Part shown: positions 45,836 through 56,332 of the stretch, piece after piece
How positions within the stretch are numbered: position 1 is the stretch's first letter
Layout of the letters: every line of letters begins with the position of its first letter
NCBI RefSeq assembly: GCF_000277125.1
Contig: NC_016946.1
Span: forward strand, 2,480,001 to 2,544,000
DNA: 64,000 bases
Origin: Mycobacterium intracellulare ATCC 13950
Lineage (GTDB): Bacteria; Actinomycetota; Actinomycetes; Mycobacteriales; Mycobacteriaceae
Direction: 5' to 3'
The notes under the pieces: model-generated
Databases searched by the model: none
What the model saw: the letters and a program-made list of their open reading frames with translations, nothing else
Told to the model about the DNA's origin: nothing
Position numbers and translations under genes: made by a program

Positions 45836-45897
45836 AAGTCCAGGCAACGTGGCCCCTCGGCGCGGCGCGGGCCCACCGCCACGCGGCGCCGCTGCGG

Positions 45898-45903
45898 TAG
45901 CAT
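45898..45903 (+). promoter_or_regulatory. tatA: Putative tatA promoter -10 (TAGCAT)
   Basis: TANNNT box giving a leader of about 20 bases that contains the SD CTGGAGG (45915-45921). It suggests tatA has its own start besides read-through from pafC. Confidence 0.45.
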
Positions 45904-45929
45904 CGGGTCAACGTCTGGAGGTAATCAAA

Positions 45930-46208
45930 GTGGGCAGTCTGAGTCCGTGGCACTGGGCGATCCTCGCGGTCGTGGTGATCTTGCTGTTTGGTGCCAAGAA
46001 GCTCCCCGACGCGGCGCGTTCGTTGGGCAAGTCGATGCGGATCTTCAAGTCCGAGATCCGGGAAATGCAGAGCGAGAACAAGCCGGAGAACTCGGCTTTG
46101 GGGACCCAAAGCGACGCCCCCGCGGCGAACCCCACGCCCGTGCAGTCGCAGCGGGTCGACCCTCCGGCGCCCAGCGAGCAGGGGCACAGCGAAGCACGCC
46201 CGGCGTAG
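45930..46208 (+). CDS. tatA: Sec-independent translocase subunit TatA
   Basis: 92 residues: short N-terminal membrane helix ([21 protein letters not shown]) with the FGxKKLP hinge, an amphipathic helix ([19 protein letters not shown]) and a disordered polar tail. It forms the pore-like assembly for folded twin-arginine proteins. GTG start with good SD. Confidence 0.96.
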   Translation: MGSLSPWHWAILAVVVILLFGAKKLPDAARSLGKSMRIFKSEIREMQSENKPENSALGTQSDAPAANPTPVQSQRVDPPAPSEQGHSEARPA

Positions 46209-46263
46209 CCGCCGTCATCGTCGCGGTGCCCGAGCGCCCCTGACCGAGCCCTAGACGAGCATC

Positions 46264-47220
46264 GTGAAATCACTCAAGGTTTCAGCGCGCACTTCTGGCC
46301 TGCTGAAGCGCCTCAACCCACGCAACAGACGCAGTCGCACCAACCCGGACGCGACCATGTCGCTGGTCGACCACCTCACCGAACTGCGCAGGCGGCTGCT
46401 GATTTCCCTGGCGGCCATCGTGCTGACCACGATTTTCGGGTTCGTCTGGTACTCGCACCCGATCTTCGGGCTGGAAAGCCTCGGCGAGTGGCTGCGTCAT
46501 CCCTACTGCTCGCTGCCGCAGTCGGCGCGCGCGGACATCAGCGCCAACGGGCAATGCCGGCTGCTGGCCACCGCGCCGTTCGACCAGTTCATGCTGCGGC
46601 TCAAGGTGGGACTGACCGCCGGGGTGGTGCTGGCCTGCCCGGTCTGGTTCTACCAGCTGTGGGCGTTCATCACCCCAGGGCTCTACCAGAAGGAGCGCCG
46701 CTTCGCGATCGCGTTCGTGGTCCCGGCCGTGGTGCTGTTCGGTGCGGGCGCGGCGCTGGCCTACTTCGTGCTGTCCAAGGCCCTGGGCTTTTTGCTGACG
46801 GTCGGCAGCGACGTCCAGGTGACCGCCCTGTCCGGTGACCGCTATTTCGGGTTCCTGATCAATCTGCTGGTGGTGTTCGGCGTCAGCTTCGAATTCCCGC
46901 TGCTGATCGTCATGCTCAACACCGTCGGCCTGCTGACCTACCAGCGGCTCAAGTCGTGGCGGCGCGGATTGATCTTCGCGATGTTCGTGTTCGCGGCGGT
47001 ATTCACACCAGGCTCCGATCCGTTTTCGATGACCGCACTCGGCTTGGCGCTGTCCGTCCTCCTCGAGTTCGCCATCCAGATCGCCCGCCTCCACGACAAG
47101 CGCAAGGCCAAACGCGAAGCCCAGACGGAGATCCCCGACGACGAAGCATCGGTCATCGATCGGCCCACCGCGATACCGGAGCCGTCGGTCACCGCCGGGC
47201 AACACGACGATGTCACCTGA
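46264..47220 (+). CDS. tatC: Sec-independent translocase subunit TatC
   Basis: 318 residues, six membrane helices. [18 protein letters not shown] is the conserved cytoplasmic start of TM1, and [18 protein letters not shown] and [14 protein letters not shown] are TatC landmarks. It recognises twin-arginine signals. A basic extension precedes the conserved part, and the 3' end overlaps helY by 11 bases. Confidence 0.96.
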   Translation: MKSLKVSARTSGLLKRLNPRNRRSRTNPDATMSLVDHLTELRRRLLISLAAIVLTTIFGFVWYSHPIFGLESLGEWLRHPYCSLPQSARADISANGQCRLLATAPFDQFMLRLKVGLTAGVVLACPVWFYQLWAFITPGLYQKERRFAIAFVVPAVVLFGAGAALAYFVLSKALGFLLTVGSDVQVTALSGDRYFGFLINLLVVFGVSFEFPLLIVMLNTVGLLTYQRLKSWRRGLIFAMFVFAAVFTPGSDPFSMTALGLALSVLLEFAIQIARLHDKRKAKREAQTEIPDDEASVIDRPTAIPEPSVTAGQHDDVT

Positions 47221-50020
47221 ACCGTCGGCGCCCCACGAGGTGGCGGAGCTGGTCGAACTCACCCGATTCGCCACGGATCTGCCCTTTGCGCTCGACGGCT
47301 TTCAGCATCGGGCGTGTGCGGCGCTCGAACGCGGCCACGGCGTGCTGGTCTGCGCGCCGACCGGCGCCGGCAAGACCGTCGTCGGGGAATTCGCGGTACA
47401 CCTGGCGCTGGCGGCCGGTGGCAAGTGCTTCTACACCACGCCGCTCAAAGCGCTGAGCAACCAGAAGCACACCGACCTGACGGCGCGCTACGGCCGCGAC
47501 CGCATCGGCCTGCTCACCGGGGACATGTCGGTAAACGCCGATGCGCCCGTCGTGGTCATGACGACCGAGGTGCTGCGCAACATGCTCTACGCGGATTCGC
47601 CTGCGCTGCGGGGCCTTTCCTACGTGGTAATGGACGAAGTGCACTTCCTGGCCGACCGGATGCGGGGCCCGGTGTGGGAAGAGGTGATCCTGCACCTTCC
47701 GGACGAGGTCCGCGTGGTCAGCCTGTCGGCGACGGTGAGCAACGCCGAGGAGTTCGGCGGCTGGATCCAGACCGTGCGCGGCGATACGACGGTCGTCGTC
47801 GACGAACACCGGCCGGTGCCGCTCTGGCAACACGTGTTGGTGGGCAAGCGACTTTTCGACCTCTTCGATTACCGGCATTCGGACGCCCCCGAGCAGCCGG
47901 GCGCCCCGCGCGAGCCCCGCGTCAACCCGGATCTGTTGCGGCACATCACCCATCGCCGTGAGGCGGATCGGATGTCGGATTGGCAGCCGCGGCGAAGTGC
48001 CGGACGCGGGCGTCCGCCGGCGCGGTCGGGCCGGCCCCGGCTCTACCGCACGCCGGCGCGTCCGGACGTGATCGCGAGCCTGGATGCCGAAGGGCTGCTG
48101 CCGGCGATCACGTTCGTGTTCTCGCGGGCCGGCTGTGACGCCGCCGTCCAGCAATGCCTGCGTTCCCCCCTGCAGCTGACCACCCAGGAAGAGCGGGCGC
48201 AGATCGCGGAGGTGATCGAGCATCGCTGCGGCGATCTCGCCGACGCCGACCTCGCCGTGCTCGGCTACTACGAGTGGCGCGAGGGGCTGCTGCGCGGTCT
48301 GGCCGCCCACCACGCCGGCATGTTGCCCGCCTTCCGGCACACGGTCGAAGAGCTGTTCACCGCCGGGCTGGTGCGGGCCGTGTTCGCCACCGAGACGTTG
48401 GCGCTGGGGATCAACATGCCTGCCCGCACCGTGGTGCTCGAGCGGCTGGTCAAGTTCAACGGCGAGCAGCACGTGGCGCTGACGCCGGGGGAGTACACGC
48501 AGTTGACCGGGCGCGCCGGCCGGCGCGGCATCGATGTCGAGGGCCACGCGGTGGTGCTCTGGAATCCCACCGAAGAAACCACCGAACCCTCCGCGGTGGC
48601 CGGGCTGGCCTCCACCCGCACCTTCCCGCTGCGCAGTTCGTTCGCCCCGTCGTACAACATGACGATCAACCTCGTGCAGCAGATGGGCCCCGAGCAAGCA
48701 CATCGGTTGCTGGAGCAGTCATTTGCGCAGTATCAGGCCGACCGTTCCGTCGTCGGGCTGGTGCGCGGCATCGAGCGGGGCGACGCGATGCTGGGCGAGA
48801 TCGCCGGCGAGCTGGGCGGCCCCAAGGCGCCGATCCTCGAATACGCCCGGATGCGCGCGCGCATCTCCGAGATGGAGCGCGCCCAGTCGCGTGCCTCGCG
48901 TCTACAACGCCGGCAGGCGGCCAGCGACGCGCTGGCCGCGCTGCGCCGGGGCGACATCATCAACATCACCCACGGCCGGCGCGGTGGGCTGGCCGTGGTG
49001 CTGGAATCCGCCCGCGACAGCTCCGACCCGCGGCCGCTGGTGCTCACCGAAAACCGTTGGGCGGGAAGGATTTCCTCGGCCGACTATTCGGGCATGTCGG
49101 CGCCGGTCGGGTCGATGCCCCTGCCGAAGCGGGTCGAGCACCGGCAGCCGCGCGTCCGCCGCGATCTGGCGTCGACGCTGCGGTCGGCCGCCGCCGGGCT
49201 GGCCATTCCGGCGAAGCGCCGCGGCCGCGGGGACGCCGACGGCGAATTTCATGACCCCGAGCTGGCGAAGCTGCGCGAACAGCTGCGCCGGCACCCGTCG
49301 CACAACACGCCCGGCCGGGAAGAACAGGTCCGGCAGGCCGAGCGCTATCTGCGGATCGAACGCGACAACGCGCAATTGGAGAAAAAGGTTGCGGCAGCGA
49401 CCAATTCGCTGGCCCGGACCTTCGATCGAATCGTCGGGCTGCTCACCGAGCGTGGCTTCATCGAAGGCCGCGACGGCGATCCCCGCGTCACCGACGACGG
49501 GCGGCTGCTGGCGCGCATCTATAGCGAAAGCGATCTGCTGGTCGCCGAATGCCTGCGCACCGGCGCGTGGTCCGGTTTGAAGCCCGCCGAGCTGGCGGCG
49601 GTGGTCTCGTCGGTGCTGTACGAGAGCCGCGGCGGGGACGGGCCGGGCGCGGCGTTTGCCGCCGACGCCCCCACGCAGCCGCTACGCCAGGCGTTGCAGC
49701 AGACATCGCGGCTGTCGATGGCGTTGCGCGCCGACGAGCAGACGCACCGGATCGCCCCGAGCCGCGAACCCGACGACGGCTTCGTCAACGTCATCTACCG
49801 TTGGGCCCGGACGGGCGATCTGGCCGCGGCGCTGGCGGCGGCCGACCCGGCGGGCAGCGGCTCGCCCCTGCTGGCGGGCGATTTCGTGCGCTGGTGCCGG
49901 CAGGCGCTTGACCTGCTGGATCAGGTGCGCAACGCCGCCCCGGACGCCGAGGTTCGGGCCACCGCGAAGCGGGCCATCAACGACATTCGGCGCGGCGTCG
50001 TTGCAGTTGACGCCGGGTAG
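47210..50020 (+). CDS. helY: Superfamily II (Ski2/Mtr4-like) RNA helicase HelY
   Basis: 936 residues. Walker [14 protein letters not shown], motif [15 protein letters not shown], motif III SATVSN, and the C-terminal RecA domain with [31 protein letters not shown] and [12 protein letters not shown]. An Arg-rich low-complexity insert (about residue 255-285) separates domains 1 and 2. C-terminal ~400 residues resemble the Ski2-like/DSHCT region. Orthologue of Rv2092c, directly after tatC. Confidence 0.95.
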   Translation: MSPEPSAPHEVAELVELTRFATDLPFALDGFQHRACAALERGHGVLVCAPTGAGKTVVGEFAVHLALAAGGKCFYTTPLKALSNQKHTDLTARYGRDRIGLLTGDMSVNADAPVVVMTTEVLRNMLYADSPALRGLSYVVMDEVHFLADRMRGPVWEEVILHLPDEVRVVSLSATVSNAEEFGGWIQTVRGDTTVVVDEHRPVPLWQHVLVGKRLFDLFDYRHSDAPEQPGAPREPRVNPDLLRHITHRREADRMSDWQPRRSAGRGRPPARSGRPRLYRTPARPDVIASLDAEGLLPAITFVFSRAGCDAAVQQCLRSPLQLTTQEERAQIAEVIEHRCGDLADADLAVLGYYEWREGLLRGLAAHHAGMLPAFRHTVEELFTAGLVRAVFATETLALGINMPARTVVLERLVKFNGEQHVALTPGEYTQLTGRAGRRGIDVEGHAVVLWNPTEETTEPSAVAGLASTRTFPLRSSFAPSYNMTINLVQQMGPEQAHRLLEQSFAQYQADRSVVGLVRGIERGDAMLGEIAGELGGPKAPILEYARMRARISEMERAQSRASRLQRRQAASDALAALRRGDIINITHGRRGGLAVVLESARDSSDPRPLVLTENRWAGRISSADYSGMSAPVGSMPLPKRVEHRQPRVRRDLASTLRSAAAGLAIPAKRRGRGDADGEFHDPELAKLREQLRRHPSHNTPGREEQVRQAERYLRIERDNAQLEKKVAAATNSLARTFDRIVGLLTERGFIEGRDGDPRVTDDGRLLARIYSESDLLVAECLRTGAWSGLKPAELAAVVSSVLYESRGGDGPGAAFAADAPTQPLRQALQQTSRLSMALRADEQTHRIAPSREPDDGFVNVIYRWARTGDLAAALAAADPAGSGSPLLAGDFVRWCRQALDLLDQVRNAAPDAEVRATAKRAINDIRRGVVAVDAG

Positions 50021-50085
50021 GCTAGGCCGGAGCTACCGTTAAACGCCGATAGTTCATGCCGAGACACAAGGGGCTGAGGAGAAAG

Positions 50086-50847
50086 ATGAGCGGACCGCAG
50101 GGATCGGACCAGCAGTGGCAACCGCCCGGCCAAGGTCAAGGCAGCGACCACTCGTCGGACCCGACCCAGGTGGCGCCGTCCTGGCACGACCAGCAGACCC
50201 AGGAGGCCTCGTGGCAGGCGCCCGCCTACACGCCGCCGGCCGAATACCCGCAGTACCAGCAGCCGGCTGAACAGGCCTATCCGCAGCAGTACCCCCAGCA
50301 GCCGGGCTATGCCCAGCCCGGGCAGTACGGGCAGCCGGGTCAATACGCCCAGCCGGGTCAGTACGGGCAGCCGGGCCAGTACCCGCAGCCCGGCCAGTAC
50401 GGGCAGCCGGGCCAATACCCACCGCCGGGTCAATACGGGCAGTACGGTCAATACGGCCAGCCGGGCCAGTACCCGCCGCAGTACCCGCCCTATGAGCAGC
50501 CCGGCAAGAAGCGACCGGTTGGGCTGATCGCCGGCGTGGGCGGCGGCATCGCGTTGCTGCTCGTCGTCGTCGTGCTGGTGCTGGGATTCTGGCAGCCGGG
50601 CTTCTTCGTCACCACAAAGCTCGACGTCAGCAAGGCGCAGGCCGGGGTTCAGCAGGTCCTCAGCGACGAAACGAACGGCTACGGCGCCAAGAACGTCAAG
50701 GACGTCAAGTGCAACCACGGGCAAAACCCGACCGTCAAGAAGGGCGCCACGTTCGACTGCGATGTCAGCATCGACGGCGCGCCGAAGCACGTGACGGTGA
50801 CGTTCCAGGACAACAAGGGCACCTACGAGGTCGGCCGCCCGCAGTAG
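50086..50847 (+). CDS. Membrane protein with PGQYGQ repeats and DUF4333 domain (Rv2091c-like)
   Basis: 253 residues. The N-terminal ~135 residues are Gln/Pro/Tyr-rich with about ten tandem PGQYxQ-type units. One membrane segment follows ([19 protein letters not shown]), then an extracytoplasmic DUF4333 domain with a Cys pair ([15 protein letters not shown] and FDCDVSIDG). Function unknown; DUF4333 proteins are common in actinobacterial envelopes. ATG at 50086 has GAGGAG just upstream. Confidence 0.87.
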   Translation: MSGPQGSDQQWQPPGQGQGSDHSSDPTQVAPSWHDQQTQEASWQAPAYTPPAEYPQYQQPAEQAYPQQYPQQPGYAQPGQYGQPGQYAQPGQYGQPGQYPQPGQYGQPGQYPPPGQYGQYGQYGQPGQYPPQYPPYEQPGKKRPVGLIAGVGGGIALLLVVVVLVLGFWQPGFFVTTKLDVSKAQAGVQQVLSDETNGYGAKNVKDVKCNHGQNPTVKKGATFDCDVSIDGAPKHVTVTFQDNKGTYEVGRPQ

Positions 50848-50854
50848 CGGACCC

Positions 50855-51811
50855 TCAGGTCGGCAGCGCGTCGAGCGCTTTCTGCAGGCGCGCGATCGAC
50901 GATCCGACGCCCAGTTCGGTCGCCAGCTTGGCGGTTCGTTGCGGATCGGCCGCGACCAGCGGTAGTTCGTCGCCGGCCGTCGAAAACGTGACGTGCGCGT
51001 CGGTGGCCACCCGCACCACGTCGCCGGCCGCCTCGATGTAGTCCAGCGCGCCCAGCAGTTTCGCCCGCAGGCCCTTGGGCATCTTCGACTTCGGATCGTG
51101 GGCGGCGGCCAGGATCTGTTCCAGCGAGCCGTGCTGGGCCAGCAATGAGGCCGCGGTCTTCTCGCCGACGCCCGGAACGCCCGGTAGGCCGTCGGACGGG
51201 TCGCCGCGCAGCAACGCGAGTTCGGCGTAGGCGGGCCCGGCCCGCTCGACCGGCACGCCGTAGTGCTCGGCCACCTCGGCGGGCCCGAACAACGTGGCTT
51301 TGCTCAGCCCGCGGCCGAGGTAGAGCACCCGCACCGGGACCGGATCGTCCGACACCACCTGCATCAGGTCGCGGTCACCGCTGACCACCACGACCGGGTC
51401 GTCGCGTTCCCGCGCCGCCAACGTGCCCAGGACGTCGTCGGCCTCGAAACCCTCCGCGCCCGCCGTCGGAATCCCGAAGGCGTCAAGCAGTTCGGCGATC
51501 ATGTCTATCTGGGGCGTCAGGTCGTCGGGGACCTCCTCGATGTCCGGTTCGCCCGGCGGCTCGGGCTCGGCCACGCGATGGGCCTTGTAGGACGGCACGA
51601 GGTCGACCCTGAACTGCGGCCGCCAATCCAGGTCCAGGCAGACCACCAGCCGGCTTGGTCGCTGTTGGGTGATCACGAAGGCGACGGAATCGATGAATCC
51701 GCGAACGGCGTTGACGGGCCGGCCGTCTGGCGCGGTGATCGAGGACGGGACCCCGAAATACGAACGGAACCACATGCTGGCGCCATCGAGCAGCACTAGT
51801 GGTCCCGGCAT
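50855..51811 (-). CDS. 5'-3' exonuclease (PolA N-terminal/FEN family, Rv2090-like)
   Basis: 318 residues. [26 protein letters not shown] and [13 protein letters not shown] with [12 protein letters not shown] carry the acidic metal ligands; the H3TH loop is [17 protein letters not shown]. It processes DNA flaps or primers. ATG 51811 matches the start of the M. tuberculosis orthologue; the frame continuing to 52114 runs through repeats and is rejected. Convergent with the DUF4333 gene. Confidence 0.92.
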   Translation of the reverse strand: MPGPLVLLDGASMWFRSYFGVPSSITAPDGRPVNAVRGFIDSVAFVITQQRPSRLVVCLDLDWRPQFRVDLVPSYKAHRVAEPEPPGEPDIEEVPDDLTPQIDMIAELLDAFGIPTAGAEGFEADDVLGTLAARERDDPVVVVSGDRDLMQVVSDDPVPVRVLYLGRGLSKATLFGPAEVAEHYGVPVERAGPAYAELALLRGDPSDGLPGVPGVGEKTAASLLAQHGSLEQILAAAHDPKSKMPKGLRAKLLGALDYIEAAGDVVRVATDAHVTFSTAGDELPLVAADPQRTAKLATELGVGSSIARLQKALDALPT

Positions 51812-51838
51812 GCCGAATATGGTCTCACGCCCCCGCGG

Positions 51839-51993
51839 CCAACCCCCACCCCGTCGAACGTCGAGTTGTTGTCGGCCGGCCAACCCCACCCCGTCGAACG
51901 TCGACTTGTTGTCGGCCGGCCAACCCCCCACCCCGTCGAACGTCGAGTTGTTGTCGGCCCACGCGCGAAATCGGCGCAACAAGTCGACGTTCG
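51839..51993. repeat. Three 40-41-base tandem repeats plus an inverted copy of their core
   Basis: Units at 51839-51879, 51880-51919 and 51920-51960 are almost identical. Their 17-base core CGAACGTCGACTTGTTG (one base different in units 1 and 3) reappears inverted at 51977-51993. The array fills most of the region between the divergent starts of the exonuclease (51811) and pepE (52017). Confidence 0.9.
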
Positions 51994-52003
51994 GCGGGCG
52001 GGT

Positions 52004-52009
52004 TAGCCT
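52004..52009 (+). promoter_or_regulatory. pepE: -10 box TAGCCT, leaderless start of pepE
   Basis: TANNNT seven bases before the pepE ATG, directly after the repeat array. Confidence 0.6.
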
Positions 52010-52016
52010 GACTGCC

Positions 52017-53144
52017 ATGGAGTCACACCGCTTCGACGCAGCCGTGTATGCCCGTCGATTGGCCGCGGCCGCCGCCGCGGCCGCCGATGCCGGTCTGGCC
52101 GGGCTGGTGATCACGCCGGGGTATGACCTGCGCTACCTGGTCGGGTCGCGCGCCCAGACCTTGGAGCGGCTCACCGCGCTGGTGTTGCCCGCGTCCGGTG
52201 ATCCGACGGTAGTGGTGCCGCGGCTGGAGCTGGCCTCGCTCAAGGGGTCGGCCATCGCCGAACTCGGCCTGGCGGTGCGCGATTGGGTCGACGGTGACAA
52301 TCCCTACGATCTAGTGGGCGCCGCGCTGGGTGGTGCCCCCGCCGCGACCGCCGTGACCGATGCGATGCCGGCGCTACATCTGCTCCCGCTGGCCGGTGTG
52401 CTCGGCGCCCTGCCGGTGCTGGCCACCGAGGTGTTGCGCATGCTGCGAATGGTCAAGGAGGAGTGCGAAGTCGACGCGTTGCGCAAAGCCGGTGCCGCCA
52501 TCGATCGGGTGCACGCCCGGGTGCCGGAGTTTTTGGTGCCGGGCCGCACCGAGGCCGACGTCGCCGCCGACATCGCGGACGCCATTGTGGCCGAAGGGCA
52601 TTCGGAGGTGGCGTTCATCATCGTCGGATCCGGGCCGCACGGCGCCGACCCGCACCACGGATATTCGGATCGCGAACTGCAGGCCGGTGACATCGTCGTC
52701 GTCGACATCGGCGGCACCTATGAACCCGGGTACAACTCCGACTCGACACGCACCTACAGCATCGGTGAGCCGAATCCAGAAGTGGCTGAACAGTATTCGG
52801 TGCTGCAGCGCGCCCAGCGCGCCGCTTATGAGGCGGTACGCCCGGGCGTGACGGCCGAGCAGGTCGACGCGGCCGCCCGCGATGTGCTGGCGGCCGAAGG
52901 ACTCGCCGACTATTTCGTGCACCGTACCGGGCACGGCATCGGCTTGTCGGTGCACGAAGAGCCCTACATCGTCGCCGGAAACGACCTGCCGTTGACCGCG
53001 GGCATGGCGTTTTCCATCGAGCCGGGCATCTATTTCCCGGGCCGCTGGGGCGCGCGCATCGAGGACATCGTCGTTGTGACCGAGGACGGCGCCCTAGCCG
53101 TCAACAACCGGCCGCACGAACTGATCGTGGTCCCGGTCGGCTGA
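52017..53144 (+). CDS. pepE: M24-family dipeptidase/aminopeptidase PepE
   Basis: 375 residues, same length as Rv2089c. An N-terminal creatinase-like domain is followed by the pita-bread metallopeptidase fold. Five metal ligands are visible: Asp in VVVDIGGTY, Asp in YNSDSTRT, His in [10 protein letters not shown], Glu in FSIEPGIYF and Glu in ARIEDIVV. Probably cleaves X-Pro or other dipeptides. Confidence 0.94.
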   Translation: MESHRFDAAVYARRLAAAAAAAADAGLAGLVITPGYDLRYLVGSRAQTLERLTALVLPASGDPTVVVPRLELASLKGSAIAELGLAVRDWVDGDNPYDLVGAALGGAPAATAVTDAMPALHLLPLAGVLGALPVLATEVLRMLRMVKEECEVDALRKAGAAIDRVHARVPEFLVPGRTEADVAADIADAIVAEGHSEVAFIIVGSGPHGADPHHGYSDRELQAGDIVVVDIGGTYEPGYNSDSTRTYSIGEPNPEVAEQYSVLQRAQRAAYEAVRPGVTAEQVDAAARDVLAAEGLADYFVHRTGHGIGLSVHEEPYIVAGNDLPLTAGMAFSIEPGIYFPGRWGARIEDIVVVTEDGALAVNNRPHELIVVPVG

Positions 53145-53186
53145 CGCTGTGGATGAGTGAGTTGTGGCGGCGAAGCGATCGGCGCG

Positions 53187-53600
53187 CTACGCGCCCCGGT
53201 CCAAAAGATCCGACGACCCGAGCACCCGCTCCACCTGAACCTCGATGACCACGCGCCGCGGGTTGGGGCGCGGCGTGCGGTAGCGCTGGGCGTAGCGCAA
53301 CTCGGCGTCGCGCACCGCGTCGGCGTCGCTGTTCACCTTGGACCGGCCCTCCAGCGACAGCCAGCGCGCGCCGTCGACCTGGCTCAGCACGGCCAGCCCG
53401 CCGCGATCGGCGTTGACCGCCTTCTGGGACCCGCCGGTGGTGATGACCCGCGCGATGTGCGTCCTGGGGTCGAAGGTGAACCCGACCGCCACCACGTGCG
53501 GCGAATTGTCGGCTCGCAACGTGGTGAGCATGGCCAGATGGCGTTCCGACAGAAACGCGAGGGCCTCGTCGGTGAGCCGGGTCGTGGTATTCGCCATCAC
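53187..53600 (-). CDS. F420-dependent reductase, Rv2074-like (biliverdin reductase family)
   Basis: 137 residues from GTG at 53600, the length of Rv2074. The split-barrel flavin/deazaflavin fold is recognisable ([49 protein letters not shown]). Rv2074 was shown to reduce biliverdin with F420H2 (established knowledge). The alternative ATG at 53597 is one codon downstream. Divergent from the SDR at 53633. Confidence 0.88.
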   Translation of the reverse strand: MMANTTTRLTDEALAFLSERHLAMLTTLRADNSPHVVAVGFTFDPRTHIARVITTGGSQKAVNADRGGLAVLSQVDGARWLSLEGRSKVNSDADAVRDAELRYAQRYRTPRPNPRRVVIEVQVERVLGSSDLLDRGA

Positions 53601-53632
53601 CGCTCACGCTAGCGCAGGTAATAATCGCAGCC
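53601..53632. promoter_or_regulatory. 32-base divergent promoter region
   Basis: Only 32 bases separate two divergent start codons. TAGCGT reads toward the minus gene (53611-53606) and an ATAAT element (ending 53625) lies seven bases before the plus gene. Both messages are probably leaderless, leaving no room for separate -35 sites. Confidence 0.5.
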
Positions 53633-54382
53633 GTGGACGACACGGGCGCGGGTCCAGTACTAATCCTGGGCGGACGCAGCGAAATCGGGGTCGAGTTGGC
53701 GCGACGCCTGGCCCCCGGGGCGACGGTGGTGCTGGCCGCGCGCCGCGCCGATCAGCTCGCTGACCAGGTCAGCGCGCTCAAAGCGGCCGGCGCCGCCGCG
53801 GTCGACACCAGGGAATTCGACGCCGACGACCTGGCCTCGCACGCCGCCCTGGTCGCCTCGGTCGTCGCCGACCACGGGCCCATCGGCACCGCGGTGCTGG
53901 CCTTCGGAATCCTGGGCGACCAGGCTCGCGCCGAGACCGATGCCGCGCACGCGGTCGCCGTCGTGCACACCGATTACGTCGCCCAGGTCAGCATGCTCAC
54001 CCACCTGGCGACCGCCATGCGCAACGCCGGCAAAGGCCGACTGGTGGTGTTCTCCTCGATCGCAGGTGCCCGGGTGCGGCGCGCCAACTACGTCTACGCC
54101 TCGGCCAAAGCCGGCCTTGACGGCTTCGCCAACGGTCTGGCCGACGCGCTGCACGGCACCGGGGTGCGGGTGCTGATCGCCCGCCCGGGATTCGTCATCG
54201 GGCGTATGACGGAAGGCATGACGCCCGCGCCCCTGCCCAGCACGCCCGCGCAGGTGGCCGCCGCGACCGCGCGGGCACTGGCGAAAGGCCGCCGCACCGT
54301 GTGGATCCCGTGGGCGCTAGGACCCGCGGCCGCCGTAATGCGATTGCTGCCCGCGTTCGTCTGGCGCAGGATGCCGCGATGA
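53633..54382 (+). CDS. Short-chain dehydrogenase/reductase (Rv2073c-like)
   Basis: 249 residues. N-terminal cofactor motif LGGRSEIG is a variant of TGxxxGIG; the catalytic region is VVFSSIAGARVRRANYVYASAKAG (Ser, Tyr, Lys; listed as landmarks). The C-terminal RTVWIPWALGPAAAVMRLLP resembles decaprenylphosphoryl-ribose reductase DprE2-type SDRs. GTG start. It precedes the cob genes as in M. tuberculosis. Confidence 0.88.
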   Translation: MDDTGAGPVLILGGRSEIGVELARRLAPGATVVLAARRADQLADQVSALKAAGAAAVDTREFDADDLASHAALVASVVADHGPIGTAVLAFGILGDQARAETDAAHAVAVVHTDYVAQVSMLTHLATAMRNAGKGRLVVFSSIAGARVRRANYVYASAKAGLDGFANGLADALHGTGVRVLIARPGFVIGRMTEGMTPAPLPSTPAQVAAATARALAKGRRTVWIPWALGPAAAVMRLLPAFVWRRMPR

Positions 54383-54413
54383 TGCGCGCCCGCGGCGATG
54401 AGGGGTCGCGCTC

Positions 54414-55580
54414 GTGATCGTCGTGGTCGGTATCGGCGCCGACGGCATGGCCGGTCTCGCCGAAGCATCGCGAGCCGAATTACGAAGGGCCACAGTTATT
54501 TACGGCTCCCAGCGCCAACTTGACCTGCTCGACGACACGGTGCCCGCGCGCCGCCGGGAGTGGCCCTCGCCGATGCTGCCCGCCCTGGAAGCGCTGCCGG
54601 TGGACGACGACATCCACGTGGTGGCCAGCGGCGACCCGCTACTGCACGGCATCGGCGGCACACTGATCCGCCTGCACGGCCCCGAGAAGGTACGGGTGCT
54701 GCCGCACGTGTCCTCGGTGACGCTGGCGTGCGCGCGGATGGGCTGGAACGTCCACGACACCGAGGTGATCAGCCTCGTCACCGCGCAACCGCACACCGCG
54801 GTGCGCCGCGGCGGCCAGGCGATCGTGTTGTCGCAAGGCAGATCCACCCCCACCGAGCTGGCCGCCCTGCTCAACGCGCACGGCCGCGGTGATTCGCAGC
54901 TCACCGTGCTCGAAAGGCTCGGCGGCCCAGACGAACACCGCCGCGACGGCACCGCCCGCGACTGGGCCGGCGGCGCGCCCGGCCACGTCGACGACCTCAA
55001 CGTGATCGCCGTGCGCTACCTGCCCGACGAACGCGTCTCCCCAATACCCGACGACGCATTCACCCACGACGGCCAGATCACCAAACAGGGCATCCGCGCG
55101 GTGACGCTGGCCGCCCTGGCGCCGCGGCCGGGGGAGCGGTTATGGGACGTCGGCGCGGCCTCGGGCAGCATCGGCGTCGAGTGGTGCCTCAGCGGACCGG
55201 GTTGCGGCGCAATAGCCTTCGAACGCGACGTACAACGCCGTCACAACCTCGAGCGCAATGCCGCGGCTTTCGGCGTCGGCATCGAGGTGCGCGGCGACGC
55301 CCCCGAGGCCTTTGACGGCGCCGCGCCGCCGTCGGCGATCTTCATCGGCGGCGGCCTGACCCAGCCCGGCCTGCTCGACGCCTGCCTCGACCACCTGCCC
55401 GCCGGCGGGCGGCTTGTCGCCAACGTGGTCACCACCGAATCGGAAGCCGCTGTCACACAGGCATATACGCGCCTCGGCGGTGAGCTGCGACGCTTCCAGC
55501 ACTATCACGGCAAGGCCCTGGGCGCCTTCACGGGCTGGCAGCCGCACTACCCGGTCACCCAGTGGGTGATGACCAAATGA
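54414..55580 (+). CDS. cobL: Precorrin-6Y C5,15-methyltransferase (decarboxylating), bifunctional CbiE-CbiT
   Basis: 388 residues. The N-terminal CbiE part (VVVGIGADGMAGL, VVASGDPLLHGIGG) is a tetrapyrrole methylase; the C-terminal CbiT part has the SAM motif LWDVGAASGSIGVEW. Catalyses two methylations and a decarboxylation late in aerobic corrin synthesis. ATGA overlap with cobM. Confidence 0.95.
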   Translation: MIVVVGIGADGMAGLAEASRAELRRATVIYGSQRQLDLLDDTVPARRREWPSPMLPALEALPVDDDIHVVASGDPLLHGIGGTLIRLHGPEKVRVLPHVSSVTLACARMGWNVHDTEVISLVTAQPHTAVRRGGQAIVLSQGRSTPTELAALLNAHGRGDSQLTVLERLGGPDEHRRDGTARDWAGGAPGHVDDLNVIAVRYLPDERVSPIPDDAFTHDGQITKQGIRAVTLAALAPRPGERLWDVGAASGSIGVEWCLSGPGCGAIAFERDVQRRHNLERNAAAFGVGIEVRGDAPEAFDGAAPPSAIFIGGGLTQPGLLDACLDHLPAGGRLVANVVTTESEAAVTQAYTRLGGELRRFQHYHGKALGAFTGWQPHYPVTQWVMTK

Positions 55581-56332
55581 CGGTATATTTCATCGGCGCC
55601 GGGCCGGGCGCCGCCGACCTGATCACCGTCCGCGGTCAACGGCTCCTCCAAACCTGCCCCGTGTGCCTGTACGCCGGGTCGATCATGCCCGACGACCTGC
55701 TGGCGCTCTGCCCGCAGGACGCGAAAATCGTTGACACGGGCCCGCTCACGCTGGAACAGATCATCGCCGAACTACGTGAGGCGCATGCCGCAGGACACGA
55801 CGTGGCGCGGCTGCACTCCGGCGACCCGTCGCTGTACAGCGCGCTGGCCGAACAGTGCCGCCGGCTCGACGCGCTGGGCATCGACTACGAAATCGTGCCG
55901 GGCGTACCGGCTTTCGCCGCCGCTGCGGCCGCCCTGAAGCGCGAGCTCACCGTCCCCGGCGTCGCGCAGACGGTGACGCTGACCCGGGTGGCGACCCTGT
56001 CGACGGCGATGCCGCCCGGCGAAGACCTGGCGACGCTCGCCCGATCCGGCGCCACCCTGGTCCTGCATCTGGCGGCCGCCCAGATCGACGCCATCGTTCC
56101 GCAACTGCTCGACGGCGGCTACCGCTCCGAAACACCCGTCGCCGTCGTGGCTTTCGCGAGCTGGCCGCAGGAGACGGTGCTGCGCGGCACGCTTGCCGAC
56201 ATCGCCGCCCAGATGCACGAGGCCAACATCACCAAGACCGCGGTCATCCTCGTCGGCGACGCGCTGACCGCGGGGGAATTCACCGACAGCTATCTGTATT
56301 CGACCGGGCGGGCCCGGGGGAGCAGGCATTGA
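55577..56332 (+). CDS. cobM: Precorrin-4 C11-methyltransferase
   Basis: 251 residues of the tetrapyrrole methylase family: VYFIGAGPGAADLITVRG at the N-terminus, LHSGDPSLYSALAEQ as the SAM/substrate loop, and VPGVPAFAAAAAAL. Starts inside the cobL stop and overlaps cobK by one base. Part of the cobL-cobM-cobK operon. Confidence 0.95.
   Translation: MTVYFIGAGPGAADLITVRGQRLLQTCPVCLYAGSIMPDDLLALCPQDAKIVDTGPLTLEQIIAELREAHAAGHDVARLHSGDPSLYSALAEQCRRLDALGIDYEIVPGVPAFAAAAAALKRELTVPGVAQTVTLTRVATLSTAMPPGEDLATLARSGATLVLHLAAAQIDAIVPQLLDGGYRSETPVAVVAFASWPQETVLRGTLADIAAQMHEANITKTAVILVGDALTAGEFTDSYLYSTGRARGSRH

Noticed and set aside
51839..51960. LexA/SOS box in the TCGAACGTCGAGTTG repeats
   Set aside because: The half-sites do not line up with the mycobacterial SOS palindrome.
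51812..52114. Longer start of the exonuclease-like gene
   Set aside because: It would translate the tandem repeats and the antisense of pepE; the ATG at 51811 agrees with the family N-terminus.
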